DNA of 64,000 bases from Pristionchus mayeri. Lineage: Eukaryota; Nematoda; Chromadorea; Rhabditida; Neodiplogasteridae. The stretch lies in contig BTRK01000003.1 of assembly GCA_036245805.1 (NCBI GenBank), forward strand, positions 12,564,464 to 12,628,463, written 5' to 3'. Shown here one piece after another: positions 23,401 through 35,154 of this stretch (positions within the stretch are counted from its first letter, which is position 1; every line of letters starts with the position of its first letter). The notes beneath the pieces were generated by a model, which ran no database searches, was not told the DNA's origin, and saw nothing but the letters and a program-made list of their open reading frames with translations. The position numbers and the translations under genes are program-made.

Positions 23401-26400
23401 CTGCTTCCCTCATAAATGCTGCATTAGAGCGCTCAAACACCTCTCCGCGTCTTCTTCCGAAGCAGAGTAATGCATTCCTAACGTCAGAAAGACGACTGGA
23501 AGAAGAGGGGAAAGTCCTGGTGAACTGGGGTGTCACTTGCGGGCCTTAGGCGTGCGGTTATTGCATCCAGCAATTCTTCTCCCCTGTGACTGTGTTTTGA
23601 AACAATATTTCTTCAACAAATGCTTCTTATATTTATTTGTTGGTCTTTGCTTCTGATGAAGTGGAATGTCATGGCTCCACCGGCCGGAAACCGGTGTTAG
23701 GGGGCAGGGTAGAAAGCGCTTAGAGTGCCTCAGGGGGTTAGAGGCAGGCTGGAGGAGGAAGAGAGAGAGTCGCAAAAAGACGCCCGGAAAAGGGGGATTG
23801 GTCATGTGAGCGCACGGGTTCAAACACCGCTTTGGGGAAGAGCAGAACCGAGAGGGATTTCTAATCTGCCGAGATGTAGGGGCTAAAGGAGTAGGAAAGC
23901 TCGCGTAGTGCATGAAACCCCCTGGAAAGACGCGTGTTAGGAGGCTTCAATCATGGAGATAAATGGGACGTCTTGGGGAGCAGAAGGAAGCTGAAGTGTA
24001 TGTCAGGAAAATATTACGAAAAACGTGCGCACGAGATTTCTGATGTTGTGGATGAATAATTCATTGTTTTGTTATTGCACGAGCTGTGAACAGAACGCGA
24101 TAAGGTGTGCACGACGCAGGAAAGTGGCGGGACCTGAAATGTTTTGCAATTTTCACTTGAATGATGTTTTGACAGAATTTCGACGGAGTGTTCTGTGTTT
24201 TCCGGGAGAGCAGAGCTATAAAGGGGCCGTGCGACGGGAAGAGGGCCGCCGCTTTCGGAGATTTACTCAGTAATTCGACCGCGCGCTCAAGATAAGTGGC
24301 CTGTTTTTATGCCGAGGGGGTCGGGGGCCGCTCCTATTTTCTTGTGCGGGTCCTCCTCACTCCCTCTCGTGCTCATGTTAGCGAAGAAGATGGAAAGGGG
24401 GTTGAAGGGGGTCGTGTGAACTACTAATGTTCTTCCCAATGTAGGGAGCGCGCGATGGTGGTTGTATTGGATTGTGAAATGGTACTGAATTGTTAACGCA
24501 CATTTCACTATCGGTATATGCCGGAGCTGAATCCGAAATGGACTTGGTCGTAGAGTGCAGCTTGTGTGTGTCGCATGATTGAGTGCTTGTTGTTGGCGAA
24601 GGCTTTGCCAAGTGCATGTGGGAGAAAGGAGAATAGCAAAAGTAGGAAAAAGAGTAGGAGAGCGGAAACATGATACGGCGACCAGAGTTCGTGGAACTCT
24701 GGGAATTTGCCCGATATTTGGAAAAGCGGGGGAATTTCCCAGCGCAGGTCACATTACTGGACAAGGCATGGCTCGTGAGAGCGGGAAGTTCGAAAGCGTG
24801 TAAATTTTTATATAATTTTGTTGAAACCAGAATGTTCCTGGTATATATCGTACTCTGAATTCTGTTTGTTGTCCTCACTTTGTGGCTTTTCCCTTGTTCC
24901 TGAGGGCAGCCAAAGGAGTCGGAAGCCAAGGATAGCTGCACTTTTGTCTGAATAACTGACTCGAGTGCGTAAGACTGCGTCTGGAGAGTCTGCGGGAGAG
25001 AAACGACGGAAATGGGAGATTCTCTTCATATCGTGTACTTTCTCGCCTGCCACCCCGCGTGCTTCAGGGACCCCTCGAGGCAAAGTGCAAGTCGGCACAC
25101 GCGCCTTCTATCGCTTCCCGAGACCCTTCGATGGTCAGAGAAGACGTGATAGTATGCGGGATTAAGAGAGTGCAGCCGGCTACTTGCACTCTTGCCGCCA
25201 CCATGCCAGCCACTCGGACAATGAAGACGCGATGGAAGGAGAGCAGGAGGGGTAACTAGTAGTGTCACCCGCGCTGCTGAAATATTGATAGAGTGAAGCG
25301 GGAATTGCGAGGGATCTCCCTTCTCAATTCCATCAGATTTGGTCCCCGAGGAATTCTCTGAAAAACGACTGACTAAAGCGGGCAAAAAAAGATATTGAGA
25401 GCGCAGTCGTGATACACTACGCCTTTTTGCGTGGCTAATATGATCGGGAGATTGGCTCGTTTCGAGTAGAGAGCTGCACTGAATGGAGGAAGTGGCAGTT
25501 AATGTGATTTTAGATTGCGAAATGGGAGGTATAATGACAGTTAGATGCCGATTCGAAATGTGCGAAATCGTTGTTGTTGTGTCGTCTTGCTGTTGTTGCC
25601 CCGTTTTGCACATTTGCGGGGTTTGGTTGTTGTGTCTCTTCGCTCCTCCGTGCTAGCGAAATTGAAATTCGAAAAGAGGGGTTAAAAACAGAAAAGTGAA
25701 ATTGTAGCAGTGAGAAATAAGCGAAGGCGTGTGAGCGGTGAGTAAGCGAAGGGGAGGAAAGTACGAATGAGTGGGGTATTTGTGTTGTTTATTCTAAAAA
25801 AGGAGGCTGAGATTGGTTCCCCATAGTGCGCGAGACTATTAAGAGTGGAAGAGGCACGAAGCCACCAAGTTACGGAGTCACGAGCGATGACTCAGTGAAA
25901 GGGAAGTACAGTTGATTACGGGGCCGCTTGCGTTTTTTATCGTGCAAATGAGGCCTACATTGATTTCCCATAGTGCGCGAGACTATTAAAAGTGGAAGAG
26001 GCACGAATCCACAAAGTGCGGTGAGTAAGCGATGGGGGAAGGAAGTACGGATGAATTTGGGGGTGCTTGTGTTGATTAACTCGAACGACCGAGGAGTAAA
26101 TTGGTTCGTGACCGTTGGCTAGAATATTAAGAGTGGAAGGGACACGAAGCCACCAAGAGATGACTCGGTGAAAGGAAAGGCAGTACAGCTGACTTTGGTG
26201 CTGTTTGGATTGTTAAATGGGAGCGAACGCGGAGGAAATTGATCCTTGATCGTGAGGTAGACTATTATGAGTAGACGAGACACGAAGTCAGCCGGAGCGA
26301 TGCGTCACGAACGGGAAGAGTGTGCAGAGCTGCCTTTATGTTTGTGTTGTATATCTAGCAAATCGAGCGTACGTAAATGAGTTCCTCATTGTACGCAAGA

Positions 26401-29400
26401 CTATTAAAAGTCGAAGAGAGACAGCCTCCAAGATCAATGCATCAGTGTGACATTGAAAAAAGTCATTTTGATAGTATAGTTATTTGTTTTTCTTTGCCTT
26501 TCCAATGATAAAATTATTGGCTTCCCCCTAGCGCTCGAGACCATTAAGATGAGAAGGAACACGAAGCCACCAAGTTTGCGAGAGCACAAATGAGTTTGCT
26601 ATTTTATGAGCCTCGAGTGTTCGATGCGTGTTCGGAAATGAGTTATGGTCGCTTGCCGTCTCTGCACGACATGCACAGCGACTACTACTAGTAGAAACGG
26701 GTGTTTTTTTTGCTTTTTCCAGCCCGCCATAAGCCTGACGCATGTCACTAATCCCCTCCTCCTCCTCGCTCGGTAGCTATCACGCGAGCTGTGGGGGATG
26801 CAGGTGCAAAAGGCGTCAAAGATGATGAGGAAATGAAAATTCCAGGATGTGGGAGAATCCTGAAATTCTTCGGTTTATGGCCATCTCCCACCCCCTCTCA
26901 TTTCCCATCCCCACAGATCATTAAGGGGTTGAGCACCCGAAAATCATGGAGGAAAACATAGAAATGAGTGGACAAAAACAGGATAATAATTCAATAATTA
27001 ATTTCAGGATGGCTTTCCGACAGTTCGAGGAACGCCGCAAGCTGTCCACCGAGTCGCGCTCCCTGACGATCAAGAATCTGCTGAAGAAGAGCCCCTCGTT
27101 GGTCGCGTCTCAAGGTGAGAAAAAGTGGGCAAAAATATTATTGGAATGTACCGGCGCTTTCCCGCCGCACACGGATGCTTGATGTCATAGCAGTGGCGTA
27201 TGGATTGATAGACACGCGAGAACACGTGATAATTACAATTCGCAGGCCCCGACGGCACGTCCTCCTCCGCATCTCCGCATGTGTCCTCGTCCTCGGCCTT
27301 CCACTCATCCGCCTCTGCTGGGCAGCTGGGAGGTGGGAGAAATATTTAAATAATTTTAAAATTTAAAATATTAATTTGAGGAGGTTCTTCCTCGCCCGTG
27401 AGCAGACCGCGCACGCGTCAGCGCAGTCCGGAGAGCCAGGTGTGTCATTTTCCCATTCACTGTTACCGGTGGAAGCCGGTTTCGACAAGTGGTTAACTTG
27501 CCATGAAATGGATAACAATAGTTGGTAGCAATGGTTGTTGATAAAATTATATCGCACGAATAGGTTATATTTATGCATTTTGTGATTCATCTCAACTTTT
27601 GATGTACAACTTGCCCTGCGTAATTGGAGCGTCACAACGGGTTTACCTCACAAGCCGGGAATTTCAGCCATTTCGAGTATTGCTAGCAGTTTATAAAAAA
27701 ATAACACAACTTGTGTAAATGTGTTCGCATGATATCTGATCAAATATTTCCCACACTTTTTATCGAATTCACACCAGTGACGATGCTACGCTTCCCCTCA
27801 TCTCTTTGTATTCGTTTATACTTTTGCTGTTTACACAACCTGCGTCAGATGGCCAGACAGAAGATCTCAATCCCCCTCCCTACCGAAGTTTCCTCCTGAA
27901 GGAACAGTGTGCCTGATGCCTATATTATAAAGATGGCAATCTCTGTATCTATGCATCAGATGGCCCGTGACGATCTCTCCTCCTTCCTCTCTCGCAACGC
28001 CCCCCCGACGATCGCGGCGACCATCTCGAAGAGTCTTTCCCAGCTCACCGTCAACATCTACGAGGTACGGTAGCAGGGGACAACAAGAGGGTATAAAATT
28101 AATGATACTTTTTGGTTGAAAAGACAATTTTAAATTGTCCTCATTAGAAGATTACTAACAGTTTCGATAGGAACTTGATGACGTATTATAATTATTTGTT
28201 TATTTTTTGGTTAGAAGACGTAGCCGACGCAGAATTGAATTGCGGTTCCTTCGCTAGCATACTATGAGTATTTGAAACAAGAAAGGGCTGGGTACTTGCT
28301 TCCCCAAAAAATGAATCTGCAACCTTTGCTTTGCAGCCCCGAATGGGCGCGGAGGATCTCTCTGCTGCAGTGCAGGCGTACTACTCGCAGCTGGACGCGT
28401 ACCTCAACTCGCAGACAGTCTTCATCCAGAACAGTGAGTGGGGGTTACGTTAGGGTACGGTAGTTAGTGAAATACGGATTATGGTAGTTACAACTTTCTC
28501 TGGAATATTTGAGTTGCGGGATCACAAGTTATTCATGTTATTCACTGTTTTCTACATTAGTTCCTCTTTGTAGGTTGATAATACAACATCATTGAATGTA
28601 ATTATTTTCAGAGCTCTCGATTCGCGCGGGTGACGTGATGGAGGCGGTGGAGCGGTACCTGTGCACCGCCTGCTACCAGCGACTCTTCTGGGCAGAGTGA
28701 GTGATTTTAAGGCTCGAATTCTATCACGAAATCACATAGCGTCAGTAACTGGGATATAGAATAGAAACGTGCGGCGTCAATCTCACTGCTACTTCCGCTA
28801 CTACTATATTCGAATAAAATTGTAAATAAGTGTTTTTGCAGTTCGGATGAGGAGGTGGCGGATCTCTCTCTGCAGGAGCGCATCCGCTCCCTGCACTGGG
28901 TCACCTTCGGATTCCTCGAGACGAGACTGGATCTCACCAAGGAGCAGGTTGATTTTATTTTAAATTTATTTTTTGATAAAACTGCAGTTTCTGCGAGGAT
29001 CAAGTCCCATCCTATCGAAAGAAGGTTAATGAGGCCTTGAAACTGCAAAGAAATGAGTACACTTTGCAAATGTTTTGGAAATTGTTTGAGACAGATGGCG
29101 AATTACTATTGATCTAGATAGTGAAACACAAAACTAGCTGCTTCATTTATCCTAACATAATTCCTCAATCAGGCGCGCAATCGATTGGACGAGGCGATTA
29201 ACGAGATGATCGACATCAACAGCCATCGAAGAGTGGAGGAGAAACTGCAGTGCCTTCTGCGGTGCTCACACAAGATATTCGACAGTCTGCGAGAGTCGGG
29301 TACGGTAGATCGATCGATTACTCGGAACCAGCAGTCCATATTTGAATACCATTGTGTATATTGTTGCCAAAAGGCTACGGTAGCCGAAATAATACCAGGA

Positions 29401-31941
29401 ATGGCGATGCTAAAGGCAACTACGGTATACATTTATCGATCTTTTTTTTCCCTTTCAGCTGCGCCCACTTCGGCCGATGAATTCCTGCCCGCTCTGATCT
29501 ACGTGCTGCTGAAGGGAAACCCGCCGCTGATCCAGTCGAATGTAAGCGGAAATTATCGATTGTCTGGCAAGAATACAGTCGATTGATCGGATTCGATGCT
29601 TGAATGCCTTGCGCGAAAATGCGTGGTACTCCAATTTATGTTTCACATGGTTCTCAATATACGCATGTGCACACTGTCATTGATTGGTGGGGCGGTATTT
29701 CTCCAATAAAAATACAAAATCCTGCAGATCAACTTCATCTCTCGCTTCGCGCTGCCGAGCAGGACGATGAGCGGAGAGCCCGGTGAGATTTTTTTGTTTT
29801 GTTTTCCCCCAATTTCATTCGACAGATTGTTGAATGTCGAGTCACAGGCTTCTCATACTAGTGTTGAAACACGAATGTTCTCTGGAATTAAAATGTTCAC
29901 TTGGAGTTTGCCTTTTAAATTTTTTTCGCCATGCCTGAACATAAACGGTTCCTGAAATACGATTTGCAACAAAAATTCTTGAACGTAGCGTTCGCTTGTC
30001 TTGAATCTCGCAATTAAAATAAATAAAAAATAATAATTTTAAAAAAAAGTAAATCTCTCTTTCCAGCCTACTTCTTCACCAACGTCTCGGGCGCGCTTCA
30101 CTACGTGCAGGTGAGCTTTTATTTCAATATTTTTTAAAAATTATAATCAATCTAATTATGCTAATTAACGCTAATTAAGAACATCAATCACGAGTCGCTC
30201 AAGATGTCCAAGGACGACTTCGAGTCCTACACGAGTGGAGAGTTGGCGCCCCCGCTTAACAAGGGAACCTGCGGATGCAATCAGGTACGGTAGCGGGTAC
30301 TGTATGTTAGAGGAATACGATGAAAAGAGAAAGATACGATACGGTACGAAATGAATGGCGGTGTCGAAGTGCGATTTGGAGTCGACGGCGGTTTCACGTT
30401 GTGGCAGGCCTGCATGGGTGGAAAGGATGACTGTGAAACAATTTGATTCCAGGAATGAACATACTATAAAATGGGGACTTTCCTAGCTCCGCGCCAGGCT
30501 CCACCCACTTGATCCCGCCCCCGAAGGGGCGGGAGGGGGTGAAGCCAGACAAGTCTGGCACCCTCCAAAAAATCGCCGAAAGGTTCCCCCCTCGAGCATG
30601 GAAACGCCATGGTTTCATGAGGGGGCGTGAGTTAAAACAGCTATGGGGAGGGCGCGCTCTAGTCACGCCGGGTAAGAGAATGCGGGGAGAGGCGAACGAG
30701 AGCGTGGGAAGGGCAAGTGCGAGAGGCGCGGGGGAGAGAGAGAGGAGGGGCAGAGCGAGAGCGCTGCCTAGGGAGAGGCTAGGAGCGGGACGAGGGGCGC
30801 GCTAAAGATAGAGCGGGGGAGGGAAGGGGGAGGAGCCTGGCGCGGAAGTAGGAAAGTGCCATAAAATGTATACAATGGAACCTCGAATATTCACGGTCCT
30901 AGCGTAATTCCTAAATCTTACCGTAGTCCCTATTTCAGGCGCTCTCCTCGATGGAATCATCGCTTGCTCGCATGACGAAGCTGATCGCGGAGCAGAAGCA
31001 GCTAGCGACGCGCATCGACGAGTTCGAGCGACAAGTCTCACAGTGAGTGTGGTGTAGTGGACGACGAATACCAATGCTAGCACTTCTGTCGAAATTTCAA
31101 CAGAACTGCAAAAATCGTGGTGTAGTGAGGGCGACAAATTCCAAACGTCGCACTCGATGCACCCCGAGACTGCGATACCCCGCTCGAGCGTCCTCCCGCC
31201 GAGTGGACACTTTGATCTCGGAGATGATTTATTTTCCTTTTTGGGAGGTTTTGAGGATAAGATAACTGTAGCGCGCTGATGTGCCGCCCGCAGACAGATA
31301 ACCTTGAACAGTTGCCAGCTACCGTAACCGGATGGTGTGCGAAGGAGCAGATATTTGATAAACGTCGATCTGTAGGGAGGAGACATCTCTGTGTGATCGA
31401 ATCCGCGATCTGATCTCGTCATTCCCCTCGCCCGAATGGATCGGCCTCCGTGATAAGGTACGATAGAATAGTGGTGTGATGAATGGTGCGCCGAGTGCGC
31501 AATGACCGACGACTTTTACTAGAACATGCATTTGAAGGTGGCTCGCGCGGAGGCGGCGGCGAACGACGCGTGCTCGCTCAATTCAACGAGCAGTTCGGCG
31601 CGCGTGAGCACCGACAGCAGCGAGTCGAGTGCACCGAGTGAGTCGACTTTTACTAAAAGTCGCCTTTTCGAAAATTGAACTAGAATCTAAGTTTAAGTGG
31701 TGTGTGTTGAGGCGAGGTTTATCATTCCTCGAATATAGCATTGTGTAATTTCGAGATAGCGATACCCTGGGCATCCTATAATGAGAACCCAGACACTTTG
31801 ATCTCGAAGAGTAGCAGAAGAGGATGTGATAACTGTGACGAGACCTGATTCACAGTCGCAGACAGACTACCTCCCACAGGTTACGGTATCAATTATTGAT
31901 TGATTTCCGTTCCAGAACAGCCAGTGGACCTGCTACAATAA
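20424..31941 (+). CDS. rabx-5: Rabex-5: RAB-5 guanine nucleotide exchange factor, 18 exons, 519 aa
   Basis: Activates RAB-5 on early endosomes by GDP/GTP exchange. Exons: 20,424-20,480; 21,295-21,410; 27,008-27,114; 27,246-27,332; 27,381-27,439; 27,960-28,064; 28,337-28,433; 28,612-28,696; 28,842-28,947; 29,173-29,299; 29,459-29,541; 29,728-29,782; 30,067-30,110; 30,180-30,284; 30,939-31,042; 31,376-31,457; 31,523-31,637; 31,916-31,941 (1,560 nt, in frame throughout). An A20-type zinc finger spans residues 21-40 (Cys 21, 25, 37, 40). FRQFEERRK follows, as in Rabex-5. The helical bundle and VPS9 domain cover about 150-400. The exchange residues line up with human Rabex-5: D322, P326, Y363 and T366 correspond to D313, P317, Y354 and T357, a constant offset of 9. 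A coiled-coil segment (MTKLIAEQKQL) and a Ser-rich tail end the protein. Intron 2 is 5.6 kb. Confidence 0.95.
21411..27007. other. 5.6-kb intron 2 of rabx-5
   Basis: No convincing exon lies inside: the frames here are long on both strands but show no family resemblance. Purine-rich and GC-richer DNA fills 23,700-26,700, and a degenerate tandem array ends it. A sequence near 22,345-22,385 also occurs near 11,691-11,735. Its size and position after the zinc-finger exon leave room for an enhancer or an alternative start. Confidence 0.6.
25720..26600. repeat. About six degenerate ~140-bp tandem units
   Basis: The phrase GCGCGAGACTATTAAGAGTGG or a decayed form occurs near 25,828, 25,976, 26,124, 26,261, 26,397 and 26,535, each followed at similar distance by CACGAAGCCACCAAG-like sequence. 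Spacing is 137-148 bp. Confidence 0.75.
27843..28000 (+). repeat. Duplicated acceptor and start of rabx-5 exon 6
   Basis: GCGTCAGATGGCCAGACAG at 27,843 mirrors GCATCAGATGGCCCGTGAC at the true exon 6 acceptor (27,953). About 40 nt are alignable, 111 nt apart. The upstream copy runs into TGA after 16 codons, so using it would truncate the protein before the VPS9 domain. Confidence 0.65.
30474..30860. mobile_element. hAT-like non-autonomous element, copy 1
   Basis: The ends are inverted repeats of about 24 bp (GGGACTTTCCTAGCTCCGCG against its near-complement), flanked by a perfect 8-bp duplication ATAAAATG at 30,466-30,473 and 30,861-30,868. Eight-bp duplications are typical of hAT transposons. 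The interior is GC-rich and non-coding. It lies in rabx-5 intron 14. Confidence 0.9.
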
Positions 31942-32517
31942 CCATCTTTCATTCGGCGATTCGTCCTACACACGGTACAAGTACGGTAGAGTGCCTTGAT
32001 TGAACCAATGTTAACGGCGTATGTGCTAACTCACTTCTCTAATCGCTTTCTATCTTCGATCCTATTAGGCTAATATCGCCGTTGTATCATAGGCCCTAAT
32101 GATTATGCCATAAGTGTGCCCCTATTGTGCAATTGTCTGTACCGTAACCATTCCATGTCCCCGACCCGATTACCGTATTACACGTGACCCCCAGTGAAGC
32201 GACTATTGACGGATTAAGTATACGTGATTTATCGTTGTGCAACTACAGAATTGTCAGAATAACTCCCCTCGGCTACAAATTTTGCTCTGTACCATTCACC
32301 TAACTTGTAATAATCTCAATTGTGGAATATACATGAATTTGACTACGGTCTTTCCACGCTCTCTCTCCCGTCTCAATCTCTTCTCCCTCTCCTGTCTCTC
32401 TCTCCCTCTCTCCCTCTCTCCCCTCTCATTTTCCATTCATTTCCAATGCGCGCGCCTCTCGCAGGCGGTCTTCTTCTCCCTTTTATCGATCGTTTCCCTC
32501 TCGCGACTCCCACCACG

Positions 32518-34378
32518 ATGCTATTCATCGCGTTTACGGTAGTCGCCGGGGTGCTCATGTACCTCTTCGTGCAGCGTGTCATCGTGATGGTGAGTTATTG
32601 ATCTTGTAAGGGTTACGGTAGATCATTTATCTATCGATTGGGCTACGGTGGTTAACAAAATAGTCATTTATCGACTTCAGAAGCCAGTCGGGATCCAGGG
32701 AGTCGATGAAGCAATCGATCAGCTGATTGAGAGACAGCGACTGAAGGGAGAGATGGAGAAGAGGAGGAGAAGGAAGGCAAGGAGCTGGGAGAGCACGACG
32801 CTCAGCGAGCACACCATGGTACGGTAGAAGGGGACTATCGGGAACTGATCGGAGGGTACAATAGCTTGAACTTTAAAAAAATAGTCTGGTTACGGTAATC
32901 AATAGATAATCGCTTCAGGAGATCATCGACTCGCTCACGGCAACGACCTGCCCCACCGAGGAGGTAATAAATGGGAATTTTATTTTATTACGAAAAACGT
33001 ACTATTCCAAAACAGTGTCTTGTATACTGGGATGCAATGAATTGCCGGCCAAGTCTTGTACAGCCAGCGGGTTTCTCGTTACATTTAATCGTCTTGTACG
33101 GAGGTGATTGGGATGAACAATCCTTGGAATGCTCCTCTGTCAACCTAAATGTAATTTGCGCAGCTGCGCGAGTGTTTGCTGCAACTAATTCCACAGTTTC
33201 AGACCCAGGGCACGACCGCTGGTCGTTCAACTGCTGCAGCCAGCACGGCCGTCTCGATGAGCAGCGAGGCTGCATCGGCTGCGAGGAAGGTGGAGACACC
33301 GGTGAGGATACGGTAGGGGAGAGGGGTACGGTAGGTGTACGGTAGTGATCAGGGCGGATTACCTGAGAAGAAGGAGTATTTTGTACTCGCTGATTCATTG
33401 TTGGGTTGATTCGTGATCACACTGGACTTAGTGATAACGCGTAAACTTGTAGTAATGATAACTTGCTGCAGCTCGAATTCGACAAGACGTTCGATCCGAA
33501 GGAGGCGTGGGCGAAGAAGGAAGCGGAGGGAGAGAAGAAACGTGAGTAGGGGAGGGGGGAAGGGGAACTTAGTGGGACTGCACCTCTATGATCCGTTAAT
33601 TTGTGTATAGAGTATTTTTATCTTCGTCAACGTTCTCGAATTGCCTTTCCTATCAATGATCGGAAGATATGAAACTTGAAAACATGAATCTGCGTAGCAT
33701 TGGGACAAAGTATCACATATCATTTCGAGTGGAATATGTGTATGATGGATTTTGCGGCCTCCCAATCATCTGCATTCCAGACCACGGGCACCACCACAAA
33801 CGCCACCACCGCCATCGATCGCGCGATGAGAAGGAGAGGGAGAGGCGAGTTTCGAAAATGGATTTTGTAGAATCGCCTTTGAGTGCTATTGAAGTTCCTT
33901 GTCACTTGAAATGGATGTAGTATATGTGAAACAGGAAGGCAACAAGCTTGAAAGTGCTGCGACTTGAGCATCTGAATCAAATAAGTGGTCATGCTTTTGC
34001 AGATCGTCTGAGGACTCCGAGGAGGGCGATGGAGGGAAGAGAAGCAAGGGAGGACACAAGAGGCACAGGAGACATCGGAGCAAGGGTGGGGGGGGGATTT
34101 GCGTCATCGCTCTGTTTGTGGAGTAAAATTTGACCATGATTACACTTCTTCAGGGAATGTAGATCAATCATTCTGTGGGTTTGTTGATCTCAATCATGCA
34201 ATAAAATTGGTCTTGCTCCCTCATATTTTGATTATACGAGAAAACTCTTGCGATCTCAGAGCCGGTTCCCCGTCTGGACACGCCCCTGCTCGTTCCCGGG
34301 GAGACGCTACCCGGTCCAGTGGCCGTCGACGTCGAGATGGGAGGAGAGAAGGAGAAGGAGGCTGTGAAGACGCCCTAG
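32518..34378 (+). CDS. Unrecognised one-TM protein with His/Lys/Arg-rich tail, 8 exons, 231 aa
   Basis: Exons: 32,518-32,589; 32,681-32,818; 32,919-32,963; 33,197-33,301; 33,472-33,541; 33,781-33,844; 34,003-34,085; 34,260-34,378 (696 nt, phases consistent). I do not recognise the family. Residues 1-24 form a hydrophobic signal-anchor (LFIAFTVVAGVLMYLFV). Next come a charged helix (EAIDQLIERQRLKGEMEKRRRRK), an Ala/Ser/Thr-rich stretch, then dense His/Arg/Lys runs (HHGHHHKRHHRHRSR) and a mixed Ser/Glu/Lys region. A single-pass membrane protein with a long cytoplasmic basic tail is an inference. The ATG follows a pyrimidine tract and a CGCAG acceptor at about 32,464. The intron after exon 6 needs a GC donor (AG|GCGAGT) to stay open. 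It lies between rabx-5 and mrpl-22 on the same strand. Confidence 0.85.
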
Positions 34379-34539
34379 GCCACGCCCATTCGTGGCCCCG
34401 CCCCTTTTGTAGACCACGCCCACTCACGACCGTTGTATCACACGGCCTTTTTTCTCTGTAAATGTGCATAAAGAGTGGATGATAAGTGTTGTGATGTCAG
34501 GAGAAGTGGTCACTGACCTGCGAAAGCTATCTGAAATTC

Positions 34540-34710
34540 GGAACTAGCTCCCATGAGGACTATAACGTCATGCCGTCTTTGATATTTAAGGGGATGTGAG
34601 GACCCATTCGGGCTTTCGCAAACTAGTTCAACCGGATAAGGGGTTTGTAATAATTCCCCCCCTTATATCAAAGGCGGCACGACGTCATAGTGTTCATGCG
34701 ACCTAGTGCC
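34540..34710. repeat. Small palindromic element, TGACGTCA-type family (diverged copy)
   Basis: The arms pair ATAACGTCATGCCG and TTTGATAT on the left with ATATCAAAGG and GACGTCATAG on the right, around an unrelated loop of about 75 nt. The right end CGACCTAGTGCC matches the ends of the copies at 38,285 and 48,576. Confidence 0.7.
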
Positions 34711-34958
34711 CTGAGATTCCTATTCTGAGTGAAAATTCATGTTCGAAATCTGAAATTCATCTTTTTAATCAGATTCTGAATGAGCGTGAACGAAAGGTGA
34801 AATTGTAATCTCACGGAAAATATATTTTGGATTTGTGGTTCCACTGACCATATACTCCAGTAGTGTGTATTCTGAAGAAATCGTTTGATCGGTGATATAT
34901 TTAACAGTTATTTTTGTGTTTCGGTGATGTATTGAAATGCAATGTGTAAGCTTGGGCC

Positions 34959-34964
34959 AATAAA
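34959..34964 (+). terminator. Possible poly(A) signal AATAAA
   Basis: AATAAA lies 581 nt beyond the stop codon of the one-TM gene and about 190 nt before the mrpl-22 start. It fits the 3' end of the upstream gene, though the distance is long. Confidence 0.35.
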
Positions 34965-35154
34965 TCGGATTCGTGTATTCAGAAAAATCATAGATTGAAT
35001 AATTGGGTTTTGTTTATTCAGAAAAGAATAAATTATTCTTGATTTTTTTAGATGGGACGGTGGGTTTTTCATCTGTGTTTATTCGTGATTTCCTCAGATC
35101 GATATTGATAAGCTTGTGAAACCTCAAAATTATAATTTGTCCTCCTTCTTCAGG

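Noticed and set aside
24378..25613. Long minus-strand ORFs (187 and 195 codons) in rabx-5 intron 2
   Set aside because: They arise from purine-rich plus-strand DNA with few stops on the complement; they are Ser/His/Arg rich with no conserved motif or splice structure.
30802..31422. 206-codon minus-strand ORF
   Set aside because: It is antisense to rabx-5 exon 15 and runs into the exon 16 region; a shadow of G/C-ending codons.
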